A stretch of 64,000 nt of DNA from Cryptomeria japonica (GCF_030272615.1 NC_081412.1:665924352-665988351), one strand, 5' to 3'. Shown: positions 46,713-58,960, numbered from the stretch's first letter. A program made the numbers and translations. Notes: generated from the sequence alone by a model not told the origin.

Positions 46713-48309
46713 GATATTCTTGAGTCCTTCCTCCATCTTCTATCATGCATTTGTGTTGCTTTGTCACATGTTTTCCCATGCTCAATCTTATGTTTAGTCA
46801 ATTTCCTAGATATCTATTCATGAAATGCTTCAGAATTTAAGGTTGTTCTTCTTTTAACATTATCTTTTGGTTAGGATTTGTACTCGACTTGGAAGAGAAT
46901 CACTTATTGTATCTTGATACCAACATATTTTGATTACTATATCTCACACACTTAAGCAATAGCTCTAAATCATTGCAATTTTTTAGGTGAATACATGATT
47001 AGTGAAAAATCTAAAATCCTACTTTAGCGTCATTGTAATTCTCAAACCCGTGTGAGCTTCATTGCTTATGAGCCAACACACAAAAGAATAAATGACAAGA
47101 GAAAAAGCAATATCAAAAGATCAAAAGAAAAGAATGAGGAAAAAAAGGAAACACCAAGAAAAGAAAAGAAAAGATGCAATTTCAAAATGCTTGGCTTTGG
47201 AAACATGTGAGTAACTCCATCAGGGCTATGGATGCCTAACTAGCAATAAAGCAATTTTCGTGAAATTACAATGATAACCTCGTCAGAGCTATAGACACTT
47301 GTTGGTAGTGAGGCTCTTTCTAGGATACTTTTGAAGTCAGGGTAACTCACATTGCTAGTCATGTTGGATTCTAAGGATTACAATGGTCATATGAGCAAGA
47401 TAAACCCACTTGCACGCACATTGGTAATCAAAGGCTAAGTACTTTGATCTAGTTTAGGATTATTCTTTGTTTTTGAGTATGTCTCCTAGTCATTATATTT
47501 GTTTGGTTTATTTTTTGGAGATTCTAAGTGTGGGTTGGGTCTCTATTTTTGAAATGTTCAGGAACACTTATTTGGGTGATGCTAAATGTTGTGACGATTT
47601 TACACATCACACTTTCAAATGGAGACCTCTATACTCGGGGGCAATTTTCATCGACTCTATCCTTCCTACCACATCTCCCATTATCCCTCGTCAACCATCC
47701 ATCACCCTATCTACATCCATCTTGCTTTTCCATATTTGATCTTGATAAAGCTAAGGATATTCATAAGCATTAGACATATTATTTGCTTCACCTTATATCA
47801 TCTATTCCATATCCCTTATCATATCAATTCCTTTCTTTTGTCATCCATTACTACTTATGATCTCGCTTCTCCTATCCATATCCTATCTCCATCCATATCC
47901 CCTTTTCCATCCTTGATACTGATCAAAACTAAGGACAAAAATAAAAATGCAAAAACATGGTTTCAAAAAGCTCTTGACATGTCCCTTGATGTGGACCACA
48001 TGCCATTGCCTTACACGGTCCAATCCATTAGCTTGGAAACATGTTATCCATCATGAGATAGTCCTTGGAAACCAACTTTCCTCTGATTCCATAATAAGCT
48101 ATCTCCATATTTCTTCTATCCATCTCCACCTCAATAGTTCATTCATCAATTCATAATATTCCTTGCCTTGGTAGACACTAGGGGCAAACCAATACATCTT
48201 ACATGTAATCCAAAAAATCAAATAATGATCTTGAAAAAAAAAACTTTCAAAATCCAGAAAACCATAAAATGTCTTTTAAAAATCCCAAAAAATCATAAAA
48301 TATATCTTA
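46713..48309 (+). other. Element C interior, middle segment
   Basis: No recognisable domain. The stretch at 47460-47790 has an open frame and phrases familiar from long LTR-element interiors. The right end is rich in A runs with CCAAAAAATCATAAAA repeats. Confidence 0.4.
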
Positions 48310-48585
48310 ATGATGAATCATTGACCTTCATCTTTATTTCCAATAATCTTCTCCTGTGAGGAAATTTGAAAACGGACACCTCTTCCTAGGGTTTGTGAGC
48401 ATGTGGAGGGGTTCACAACCTTTGATGTGGAGGAGTGCAGGCGGTCTCCTCCATGTAGGTAAGCACTCTATTTGTGGTCTCTTCCTTTCTTTGCATTTAT
48501 TATTATTTCTTCATTCTTCGTTGTGGTTTGGTTCGGCTTCCGCATGTGGTTTGGCTTATGTGGGCATCTAGACGCTAGTATATTG

Positions 48586-49723
48586 ATGTCAAACGAACTG
48601 AACAACGTCCCTCCTTCCAAGGACACAACTGTTGTTAAGACTTTTAATTCTACCCTCCTCAACTTCGAGACTTTTTTGGTTTCCAAATTTGCGAAATTTG
48701 TTTCTAGGGCATCACAATATTCTACAGGTATTGATGGGGTCAAAGGAGAGCAAGGTAAGCACTCTATCCCCTATGTTATTACCCTATCTGTGGCTCTTAA
48801 CTCTAAGATTCTTAATGCTATTGTTAATAAAAATAATAGACTTAAAGATATTGCTATTTTCTTGGTGGCCACAAACATCTCCAACTATCCGGTCCACAAA
48901 CTTGGATGAATGGCTAAGAAATATATGGGTTAAAAAATTAGGCTTTCAATTTATTTTATGTCGTCTAATCCAAAAGGGTCTCTTTATTATTTTTATCAAA
49001 GATTCTAAATATAAGGAACAAGCAATCAATAAACAATTTTGGTTGATTGATAAATGCACTTTTAGGGCCATCAAGTGATCTCCCGAAGCAATTAGCGATG
49101 AAATCCTCGCTCTTTCCTATCCTAGATGGATAGATAATAAAAATTTCCCACCCTTGCTTTGGAAATTTATTACGCGGTTGCTTGAACCGGTTGGCAGAGT
49201 TGTTAGAATTGATAACTCCCCCTCTCTTGTTCCTCACCTTGATGCTAGGGTTCTTGTTACTTTAGACATGGGCAAAGATATCCCCAATATTATTGAAATT
49301 TTGGTTGATAAATACATTGTATTCTACACTGTTGAGATTCTTGGTGGCATTAATGCTTGCTTTCTTTGCAAGCGCAAAGGGTATTTACATAGGAATTTCC
49401 CTATCCTTGGTAAGCATAGTCTGAATCCCACAACTAAAGACATTTCTGAGGGGGCTCCTAATGAGGTCATGCCTTTTGGACTTAATATTCCTCATCCCCC
49501 TTTGTTTGGGAATCTTAATATTATTAATAATCTGGTCTCAGAAGACACTCACAAGTCCTCTCCTATTCTGTCCCCGTTTGATGAGGCTGCTAATTTTAGG
49601 AAATTTAATGCAGACCCTCCCTCGCACTTAGCTCTTAATATCTCCTTCTCCCAGATGAGGGATGCATTGAACTCCTCTATTGTTGCTCCTAAGAATGGTA
49701 AAATTAAGAAGAAAAATGCCTAG
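48586..49723 (+). pseudogene. LINE H ORF1 (DUF4283/zinc knuckle)
   Basis: Likely start MSNELNNVPPSKD at 48586, after a T-rich 5' region. The N-terminal part is open to 48909. A frame change and stop follow, with the DUF4283-like stretch continuing as WVKKLGFQF, KGLFIIFIKDSKY and LSYPRWIDNKNFPPLLWKFI. A degenerate knuckle CFLCKRKGYLHRNFP (about 49355-49400) has lost its last Cys. ORF1 of plant L1 elements binds RNA and helps form the RNP. This copy is broken in at least three places. A Ser/Asn-rich tail (49838-50419) follows and may belong to the same ORF. Confidence 0.75.
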
Positions 49724-50425
49724 CAACTTGCCTTAGAGAAAATCAAGAATTCGGATAACCCTAAAGCATCTATCATTCCTACCAATCAATTTCCCACCAC
49801 TTGCTTTGCTAATGTCAAACATTCTCTTGTTAAATCTATGGTCATATATTTTGAAAAAAGTTCTAGCCTCCAAAAAAAAATGGAGGATAGTGACTATGTC
49901 AATTGTGATGGTATTGATAACCCCGCGGAATTGAATGACCTAGTTGACAATCTGAATGTGCACTTTGATAATCAGATATGTGAGGTTGGTGATTCGACCT
50001 CTTTACTTGAACCCCACCCCATTGTTTGTGACCGTGATGTGGCCAGTATCATTGTAGCTAACCCCAATGTTAGCAATTAGATAGCTATTATTTCCTAGGA
50101 CCATAATTATGCTAAGTATGACCTTATTAGGTATAATCTCCTGTTTGAGGATTCCAATGGGCTATAGAGACCCTTAATCAGAAACCATGTCAACACTGTG
50201 GAGCTCCTAGACCAACTCCCCTCTTCTTTTAACATGGATAATGGAGATGGTGACATCTTGAGCATAGATGGTGAGGGTCTACTCACCGAAGTTAGAAGGA
50301 AGAGGGGGAGACCTCTAGGGAAGAAAAATGTCTCTCTCCCTCCGAAGAAGATTGATAATAGAGATGGGCTCCCCAAATGCTTCAGCAACTTTAAGGCTGC
50401 CAATGACCCCTCTACTTAAGTTTTT

Positions 50426-51249
50426 ATGGATTTAAATCTTATCTCTTGGAATATTAGGGGACTAGAATCCTCGGATAGGAAACATCTTATCCGAAGGTTT
50501 CTTAATCACCATAGGGATTTGGACATTCTTTTTTTACAAGAGGTGAAAGCATCCAAATTTCTCTTAGAGGTAAATCTTATATTCATAAGGAACAATGCTA
50601 TTTATTTTGCCACCAACCATGAGAGGGGTAGGAGTGGTACAGTTATTATGATCAGTAGAAATGATCTTTAAAAATTAGAGACAATGGCTCTTCCCCTTGC
50701 AATAGAGTTGCATGGGCCATCCTAGAGCTGGATGGTTCTCTAGTTGGGATTTGCTCTATTTACACTCCCAATGAGTACATGGATAGAATTGAATTATGGA
50801 AATGGATGGCTTGCCTCTCGGATATTCTATGGATCTTTGGTAGTGACTTCAATATGATTGAGAATGTAGAAGATAAAACTGGTGGACTAAGTATGGAATG
50901 GAAGGGTGGAGAAAAGTTGTACTGGGATAGAATGAAATCCAAACTTCATCTCTTTGACCCTTTGGAAGGAAGGAAAAATGGATACAAAAACATTTGGTTT
51001 ACATGGTGCAATGCTCAACAAGGATCTAAGAGGATTTACTCCATACTTAAATGCTTTTATGATAATTCTGATGCTTTCTCTTTCTCCCAGGACTCATCAG
51101 GTTACACTATTAGGGTTATCTCCTGTAATCTCTCTAATCACCACCCTATCTTGGCTCATATCTCTATGAAATCTAACTCGACCCCTCAGGTAAGGAGACT
51201 TGGTAACTTTATGCTCAACACTAAGTTGCTTAATAACCAAGATGTCTGA
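50426..51249 (+). pseudogene. LINE H ORF2 endonuclease domain
   Basis: Starts MDLNLISWNIRGLESSDRKH. DILFLQEVKAS gives the catalytic Glu, then IFGSDFNMIENVEDKTGG (Ser where the family has Gly before DFN). Near the end it has CNLSNHHPILAH, where the conserved SDHHP has become SNHHP. An APE-type endonuclease nicks target DNA in L1 retrotransposition. At least one frame change at about 50670-50760. Inactive. Confidence 0.85.
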
Positions 51250-52801
51250 GATGCCTTGTTCATTATCAGGCAAATTAGCAAGTGGAATCATCTTGAATCC
51301 TTTGCTATTAATAGGTGGAACAGGAATGTGAAGAGTTAGAGGACACTTTGCCTGACTTTGGGAACTAAATTTTCCAAGGATGGAAGGAGGGATGAAAGGG
51401 AACTCACTGACCTACTACTCTCTCAGGAAGAGCTTATCCAGAAGGACCCACATAATAGTGATCTTGTTGTTGCCATATCCCATACCTGGGATAAGCTCAG
51501 GAATATCCAACATAGGATAGTCCAAGGAGCCAAAATTAGGGCTAGACCTAATTGGATGCAATTCAGAGACATGGGCTCAAAGTTTTTCTTCAATATGCTT
51601 AGGCAAAAGGAATTCAAAGAGAGAGTTGGTAGAAATTTGGGATGATGGGATTGAACTAATTGATATTGAAGATATTAAGAGGGATTTCTTCTTATACTAT
51701 GAAAGGCTATTCACTTTAGATTGCATCTCCAATGTTAATAAATCAACTCTTTCTCAGTGCAAAGAACTCATCCCAAAGAGGATCTCTAATGGTGTTGTTG
51801 ACCTACTTAACAAGCCCTTCACCATTGAGGAGGTCAAGAAGACCATTAATAGCCTCAATAATGACAAGTCCCTGGGGCCTAATGACCTCCTTGCCGAATT
51901 CTATAAAGCCAACAATGATTGGAATGCTGAGGACCTACTCCAAATCTACCATGAGGCTATGGTTGCTAGATCTCTGGGCATTGAGATTAATAGTGGGGTC
52001 ATTAAGTTAATACCAAAGGATGGGGATAAGTCCCTCGTCAAGAAATGGAGACCTATTATTCTCCTCAATGTATCTTACAAAATCTTAACCAAGATGCTGG
52101 TCCTCAGGTTAGAGGAGATTCTTCCAAAGATTGTTAGCAACACCCAAACTAGCTTTATCAAAGGGTGATACATTTTGGATAAGTTGATTACTAGTTGGGA
52201 AGCCATGAATTGGGCCAAGGTCATGAACCAGAGGGCTGCCATGTTCCTTATTGAATTTGAGAAGGCTTATGATCGCGTGGAGTGGAATTTTCTTCTTATG
52301 ATGCTTGATGCCATTGATCTTCCTAAAGCTTTTTGCTAGATGGTCTTCGTACTACTCAAGGATGCCTCTACACAAGTAGAAATTAATGGTTCTCTCTCTC
52401 ATGCTATTTCTCTTAGAAGGTCTATCAGACGAGGATGCCCTCTAGCCCTTTTCCCATTTGTGATTGCAGTTGATGATATGCACTACCCTCTCAGAGACTC
52501 TTCCTCTTCTCCCAGGGTTAAGGGCATTACCCTCCCTAATAGTATGGACTTAGTGAAGGCACAGTTTGTTGATGACACAACCTTCTCTCTACAATTAGAG
52601 GAAGGGAACTTTACATCCTTGATGGTTAAATTAAAGATCTTTTGTGATGCTTCTAGGGCTAAAGTTTCTGCACCCAAATCTATACTGTTAGGGTGGGAGG
52701 ACTCCCTCCCCCCTAGTTGTTCAAATTTGAATTCCAATTGGGTGGGTCATCAAAGTAAGTCAGATACTTGGGGATTCCCTTTTTTATTAACCCCTATTTG
52801 A
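51250..52801 (+). pseudogene. LINE H ORF2 reverse transcriptase
   Basis: Fingers and palm blocks: KSLGPNDLLAEFYKAN, SGVIKLIPKDGDKSLVKKWR, PIILLNVSYKILTKML, EKAYDRVEWNFLL (about 52260), RRGCPLALFPFVIAVD and the catalytic FVDDT (about 52567, family [F/Y]xDD). The product would be the LINE RT. Stops at about 51243, 52167 and 52337 and frame shifts break it. Confidence 0.88.
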
Positions 52802-54091
52802 AAGAGATGTGGCTATGGATTAAGGCTAAGGTGGATAGCAAGCTCAATAAATGGAATAAACTATACCTCTCTTTGGTAGGTAGATTGCAAGTATGCCAAA
52901 AGATCCTCTCCTCATACAGTTTGTACTACTCATCGGTGTGGATGTTTAGCAATTATCAAACTAATGAGATTTAGAAGGTCCTTAGGCAATACCTTTGGTC
53001 CGATGGTTGAGGAAAGAAGAAGTGGCATTCTGTTAGATGGAGTTGGTGTTGCTTGGATAAAGGATTGGGAGGACTAGGCCTGAAAGAATTGAAACTTCAG
53101 GGCATTTCTCTTGTAGCCAAATGGTTCCTCCGGGCCCTAGAGGGTGAGGAACCATGTAAGGTCCTAGTGAGAAAAAATATTAGGCTCATTGTTTCTAAGA
53201 AGGCTAAATCTTGGAAATTGCTCCCCTTTGTTGACTTGATTGCCAGTAGGTTCCCTATCTCCCTAGCTAGATCCCCGATGTTTAAGACAATATGGAAATC
53301 CTGGGAACATATTAGACATTTGATTGCTAACAATGGGGTTGTTGACAAGAATAAAATAGTTGTGGGTGAGAAGTCTATCTGGTGGAATCTTATGCACAAA
53401 GATAAGCTTTTGGCTCTCATTCAAGGATTCTTGACTAAAAACTGGGCTTAAAGAGGTATTAATACCTTTAATGATATTATTCATAATGGTGTTCTAATTT
53501 TGTGGGGTGATCTCACACAAAGATTCCATATTCCCTCCTCTAATTGGAGGACTTATATCATGCTTAAGGCTTCCTATGTCAGAGTGGATTTATCCAGGCC
53601 ATGTGTTTTGAGGAGTGACAGGTTCACCTCCTACTCATGGGTGGATGGATCTCCTCTTGCCAAATTTGGTGCTAAAGTTATTTACAAGTCACTCCTTTCT
53701 AACTTTGAGCTCATATCACATTTAAAAACTATTTGGAACTTACATTACTCCAATGATGACTGGCTAAAGCTTTTTTCTTTTCACTGGCACTCTATTATCT
53801 CTCCTAAGCTCAAGTGTTTCAAATGGTTATTTTTTTTGCAAAGGTTGCCTAATCATGATCACTAGAATGATGCTGCTATTTGTAATATTTGCAAAAATCC
53901 TAAAAGCATCATGCATATTTTTTTCAATTGTCTTTTTGCTAAAGAGATTTGGAACATGTTTGGCATTAGATTCAATAAAGATCTTACCTTCTATGATGTG
54001 GTTAATGGTTTTATCAAAGGCATGAAAAAGGATGTTAATATGTTCCGTTCTATACTAACTTGTGAAATTCTATGGACTATTTAGAAATTCT
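52802..54091 (+). pseudogene. LINE H ORF2 thumb/C-terminal region with zf-RVT
   Basis: Includes WNKLYLSLVGRLQVCQKILS, LDKGLGGLGLKELKLQGISL and the zf-RVT block with ICNICKNPKSIMHIFFNCLF at about 53878-53937 (C-x2-C...H...C). It ends at CEILWTI, where solo LTR G interrupts. Broken by several stops. Confidence 0.8.
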
Positions 54092-54096
54092 ATAAC

Positions 54097-54587
54097 TATG
54101 AGATTTTGCCAAGATCAAGAGCTCAATGAAAAGTACAATAGAGAGACAAAATAAATGATAGGAATAAACTGTATTCTATCAAGATGAAAATACTGATCAA
54201 TTGGATCATCAACCAATACATACAATGAATATGAGCCTACTTATATAGGCAAGGGTATATGGATATGTGAGCACACAAACATGACATGTGGCTCAATACG
54301 AAACAAGGGTAGGTAGGAATTAGGTGTGGTAGGTGGGAGAAACAATAAAATATTCCACATGAGGTGGATCACCCACGAAAGGTGGAATTATCACTCCACA
54401 ATCAGTGGATATGATAAAGTAGTAACAAGATCACACCATAAAAGGTGGAAATTATCCTACACACACTATCCCAATGTGGCACAAACACCCAAGTGTCTCA
54501 TACCCAAACTACTATGATATGCATGTACCTAAGTAAACTTAAGCAAGGTGTAATTATATCCAACATGAATAACTAATTACACCAACA
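54097..54587 (-). repeat. Solo LTR G, E-family Copia
   Basis: A 491-bp sequence matching the E LTR along its full length with scattered differences. It is flanked by a perfect ATAAC duplication (54092-54096, 54588-54592) and has no PBS, PPT or second LTR. A solo LTR left by recombination is the simplest reading. It splits the ORF2 tail of LINE H. Confidence 0.92.
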
Positions 54588-54592
54588 ATAAC

Positions 54593-55193
54593 GAGGTTAA
54601 ATTTCAGGGTAGGGATAAAGTGCTTACTGAGTTTCTCAGAAGACTTATATTTTACAATGTTTCCATGTAGGTTACTCTTGTGGTGAAGATCTCAGTGGAG
54701 AAATTTGAATGACTCATTGATGAAAGGTCTGTCCAGATTTACCTCTGAGAACTATCTCATGACTACACATGGTCCAGATTCACCATTGAGAGGATCCCCT
54801 TTGTGAGTGTGTTGGAGACTTGTGTGAAGGAAATCAATGAAGGCAAGATGGTGATGTAGTGACTAGAGGCTCAGGCTAATGTTCTTGAAATCACTGCGCA
54901 AGAACCCAAACCTGTTATATGGATGGATGGTCCGCAGGGTTGGACCTCATGGCCTGACACCTAATAGATGAATTGGAATCTTTTTGTTCACATTTTTGGT
55001 CCTAGTCTTATTCATTTTGTATAAGTCTTGTTGACAGTTTGTATAAGCCCTATTGACATTATCATACATGTATTGGGAGCTTATGGTAGTCTTATGTAGA
55101 CCCTCTTGGACATCTGCGTCATTGTGGGATTCTCTATAGTGGTCTGTTGGGCAGTGTAGATTGTTTAGTCGATATTTTGTATTAGTTTCATAC

Positions 55194-55199
<6 letters not shown>
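54593..55199 (+). pseudogene. LINE H ORF2 tail and 3' region
   Basis: Past solo LTR G the frame NEVKFQGRDKVLTEFLRRLI continues from 54593. A decayed coding-like stretch follows to about 54960 (HDYTWSRFTIERIPFVSVLE, PVIWMDGPQGWTSWPDT). I do not recognise its domain. A 3'-UTR-like stretch leads to the TA-tailed insertion. Confidence 0.5.
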
Positions 55200-55253
<54 letters not shown>

Positions 55254-55605
55254 TAACAGGCCTTAGTCGTAATTTTTATTGAATTTAAAAAGTTACACCT
55301 CAGTTCAGTGTGGGCACTAGTAGGAAAGAACTGAGGTAAGAAAACCTCCAGTCTTGCCCAAGGAATTTCTTCCTAGCATACGAGTTTACAATAATTGCCA
55401 TTTTGCTGATTTACAATTAGGCTTGGCCAACCAGTTTACAAATTCATAACACTTATTGTATTAACTCTTTCCTTAGTGTTGATGTTGCAGATTATTTATT
55501 TGTCTTCTGGGTGGTGCCTCAGTGCTTGCTTTCTTTTACAATCTTCCAGGGACGAATGGAACATTATGTCTTTTCTCATTTTCTTGAACCCTCCTACACA
55601 TATAA
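55200..55605 (-). mobile_element. Small TA-tailed retroposon-like insertion, about 406 bp
   Basis: Flanked by a perfect 14-bp duplication TTTCATACATTATA (55186-55199, 55606-55619). On the minus strand it reads towards a (TA)n tail of about 25 units, with AATAAA-like CAATAAAAATTACG about 40 bases before it. Long target duplication plus a simple 3' tail suggests a LINE-mobilised sequence (SINE or truncated LINE). No clear pol III boxes were seen, so the class is open. Confidence 0.65.
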
Positions 55606-55651
55606 TTTCATACATTATAATTAATATTAAAAAAAATCATAAAATATCTTA

Positions 55652-57009
55652 AAAAGTCCAAAAAAAATTAAATAAACTTAAAAAACACAAAAAACAATAC
55701 ATCAATCACAATTCATAATAAATTATCTTCTACAAAGACAAACATTTGAGCAAACACAACTAGAGCATCATACAAAACATTGAGCTTAATAAATCGTGTA
55801 TCAACAGACAAACTACCAAACTAGCCTACAACTTAAATTGATCATCTGCCTATTGGTTTAAGCATCCTTATCATACAATGTGCCTTTATGGATACATCGT
55901 TCCTAAAAAAAACACCTATCGGATGTCATGTCCTAACATATGTACATCTTTCCTACAATGGAGAGCCTATTAAACAATCATCCTATCCAGAAACACCTAT
56001 CCTCGGCAAGAAGATCAATATGGCTATTGACTCGTTTGGTCAAGTTAGTCTTATCTTTTATTGATTTATCTTTATCAATTTATGGTGGATCATGTTCCTA
56101 TGCTACTCGAGGATGTCTGCAAGTGACTGGAGGAGTCGGGATGGTTCGTGATCCTTTTTATTTCTTTGTTGTTTATGGTGTGTTTTCATAAAGTTCTTGG
56201 GCACAACTATTTTGGGTGTCCGTGATGGTACGTTCATTCAAAAAGTATCCTATGTAAAAATGAAGTTCAAGGATAGCTATGCTTGTGACTATCACACATA
56301 CCTCAACCCTTAATACAACAACCACAGGATAGAGGAATTCACTCCTTGTTTGTTATGTGTTTGTTTCTACAACGGGATATCATTTATACCTTGTTTTTCA
56401 TACCTTGGTGTACAAAGCTTCATTGATACACAATAAGGCTCGATGATGAAAATGTTGTGCTATAACAAAGACACAAGAATTTGCAATAGTTTCATTTCCT
56501 CATACCAACTATTATATCCATCAATCAATTCTATTTCATAATAGTCTTCATTTCTTACTAATCATTCTTCACTTTCATAATATCTTCATCATTCATCTAG
56601 CTTTCATCTATCTTTGGTCTTATATAGGATGTACCCTTCCTAAAACCAAACGTTGTCATCTATCATTTGTCTTCTATAGGATGTGTCTTTCCTAAAACCA
56701 AATGATCATCTATCTATTGTCTTATACAAGATATGTCCTTCCTGAAACCAGACTTGATCTTTACCCCATCAATCTAATCAATCCAATCAATCTAGTCAAT
56801 CTAAAAATCACTCCAACCATTTCTTCTACTTGATTAAACCCATACATCTCATCATTTAACCGTTCTACTATCTCACATTCTTCTTCTTTTGAGAGACCAT
56901 TCATGCCTTTAATACACAAACAATGTCTTGAGAGGGCATTATACCCTACCACGTTGAGGCAAGAATTTTTCATTTTTCTTTGAAACAACATTGTTCCAAC
57001 ATTGTCTCA
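55652..57009 (+). other. Element C interior, right segment (3' non-coding)
   Basis: AT-rich, no protein. Contains the three-copy repeat at 56618-56752 that it shares with element A. Confidence 0.5.
56618..56752 (+). repeat. Three-copy repeat in element C, homologous to 25181-25310
   Basis: Copies at 56618-56651, 56669-56702 and 56719-56752 (TCTTATA...GGATGT...CCTAAAACCA), period about 50 bp. It ends about 260 bp before the PPT. Confidence 0.85.
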
Positions 57010-57022
57010 AAAAGGAGCAAAC
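57010..57022 (+). other. Element C polypurine tract
   Basis: AAAAAGGAGCAAAC-like purine tract directly before the 3' LTR, resembling the PPTs of A and B. Confidence 0.7.
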
Positions 57023-58139
57023 AGTAGACACCTAAAAATATCTCATTCCTAACAACAAAGATTATTCGTCTTAATTAATTAAATACTTTTTAAATTATTT
57101 AATTAATCTAATTTTATTCTTCTAAACTAATTATGTTTGATAATCCCATCTTTCATAATGAACTAATTATTCAATTTATTTCTAATCACTTAATCATTTA
57201 ACTATTCCTCCTATGAATTAATTAAATAATCTTATTATTTAATTAATTACGAATTTACAATTTTAGTTAAATAGTTTTTATTATTTAATTAAATTCAATT
57301 TCTAGTCTTCCATAATTAGATAATTTCTTTAAATTATTTAATTATCTAACATATTCTTTTCTAATTCAAATTTTCCCCAAATTCTAATTTCATTTAATTT
57401 CAAATAAACGTGCATGTCATTTCATGATCTCGGAAATCTAAATTCAAATAAAATGCAACTCAAATTCAAATTTCATGTTGATTTCCTACAACACATGCCT
57501 AAAATCCTAACTAGCATTGACTCTAAGTTCAAATGTCAATCACCTTTTTGTAACTAGGCAATCAAATTAGTCAATTGGTCAGTTAATTTAGTTAACTCTT
57601 CAATCACCTTTTCTAATTCCAAATCAATTTTTTCTAACAAATCAATCAAATTAGTTAACCCATCAATCAATTTGAAATTGACTAATCGATCTATCCAGTT
57701 CACTTACCAATCAAATGAGTTTAACTCTCAATCGATTTGAGTTATTCTCTCAATCAACTTTGGTCTCATGCAACCTCAACTGTTGATCAATTCAGTTCTT
57801 GAATCAATGTCGACTGTCCAAATTCTCTCTCTAAAATCTATAAATTGAGCATCAATCTCCCATTTTCAAGAGAATCATGATCTTCAAATTCTTGTTGTCG
57901 TAATGCAGGTTAGCAACTCAACTCTGAGAGCCAACATTCTATAGGATTGAGGACAATGCAAGTGACATGTGTTTGTGCAACATGGAGTTTTGATTGATAT
58001 TATTATTCACAATCTTGTTGTTCCAATTGTATACTTGCATTGATGTTAGGTAGGAATTTGTTATTTTTATTGGGCTTTTTGTGATTTCCCTTTGATTCTT
58101 ATTAACTCAATTTTTTTTTATCATTTTAGGCATAAAACC
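57023..58139 (+). repeat. Element C 3' LTR, uninterrupted
   Basis: 1117 bp, colinear with both pieces of the 5' LTR. Includes the uninterrupted LINE D target site (AAATAATCTTATTATTTAAT, about 57221-57240). Followed by TGGGT. Confidence 0.9.
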
Positions 58140-58189
58140 TGGGTGACTAAAATATGAATGAATCTACACCCCATACTGGCTATTGATTG

Positions 58190-58960
58190 GATGATTCCAA
58201 TTTCATTCTAGAGGCTAACAAGGAAAAGTAGTTTACAAAATTTAATGCACTATTAGGAAGGCATTTGAACACATGCAAAGTGAACATTTCAAGAATAATG
58301 TGGTGTAAAAAGGAAGTGTTTGTTTCCCTTGCAGATGGATTCTTCATCTTCTAGTGTAGAATAGAAGAAAATATGAAAGTGACTATAGAATTTGAGATTT
58401 ATAACTAGGATAAACATTTTTAAAATTTGTAAAGCCTTGGTACCCTAAATTTGACCCTAATAAATACTTCACCATAATTCTAGTATGGTTCCATTTCTCC
58501 TATCTCCACTATAATTTGGGCAAGAGTTTGACCTATGATAGATTTTAAAATTGATAAGGAAATTCTTGAATGCTTTAAAATGATATGAAAGGGCACTAAC
58601 ACACCACTTTTTCCAATATCAATATGTAAATGGATTTAGAAAAGGTTTGTTGGATTAAATATCCCTAAACAAAAGTGTTATTGGTGCACTATGTCAATAT
58701 TCCTCTTCGACATTGATGGTGCTTCGAACATAGACATTTTGCTACTCATTATTCTAAGAAGGCTTCAAATATTTTAAATCAAGAGAGTAAAATTACATCT
58801 TGATTGAAAGGTGTCAAGCCTCCTCATTATACCATAAATATAAACTTGATTAAGATAGTGATGTCCTCCTAACCAAATGAAGGGCAATTAATCTCAAATT
58901 TGACTTGTAGCAACCAAATTGAGCATTTGACAAGTGAAAGCCACACATGCCCCTTCAAAC
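58190..58960 (+). pseudogene. DUF4283/zinc-knuckle remnant (LINE ORF1-like)
   Basis: Three-frame reading shows EVFVSLADGFFIF, SLGTLNLTLIN (where PWYPxFxPxK is usual) and a knuckle-like stretch WWCFEHRHFATHYSKKASNI at about 58710-58775. There the usual CxxCxxxGHxxxxC has lost several metal ligands. These are the blocks of the DUF4283 plus zf-CCHC_4 proteins that form ORF1 of plant L1 LINEs and some host proteins. It is heavily degraded, with many stops and frame changes. It does not align in frame with ORF1 of LINE H and is probably a separate insertion. Confidence 0.55.

Larger units (their letters stand above)
48310..55632 (+). mobile_element. LINE H: decayed near-full-length L1-type element, plus strand
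   Basis: Carries ORF1 (DUF4283-like with a zinc knuckle), endonuclease, RT and zf-RVT in the order usual for plant L1 elements. A candidate target duplication AAAATCATAAAATAT..CTTA lies at 48289-48309 and 55633-55651 (19 matching bases, one 2-bp gap). The sequence is AT-rich, so this is plausible rather than proven. Solo LTR G (54097-54587) and a TA-tailed insertion (55200-55605) are nested in it. Stops and frame changes occur throughout, about a dozen in ORF2. Confidence 0.75.
34116..58139 (+). mobile_element. Element C: old non-autonomous Tat-like LTR element, host to a nest of insertions
   Basis: The 5' LTR (34116-34318 plus 41264-42169, split by LINE D) and 3' LTR (57023-58139) share long blocks in the same order and orientation; by eye they differ by roughly a tenth. 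LTR start TGTAGACACCTAAAAATGTC and the PPT AAAAAGGAGCAAAC resemble those of A and B. Flanks AGGGT (34111-34115) and TGGGT (58140-58144) are a near-matching target duplication. Once nested elements are removed, about 4.6 kb of interior remains without gag or pol, so it looks like a large non-autonomous derivative. Shares the three-copy 3' repeat with A. Confidence 0.8.
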
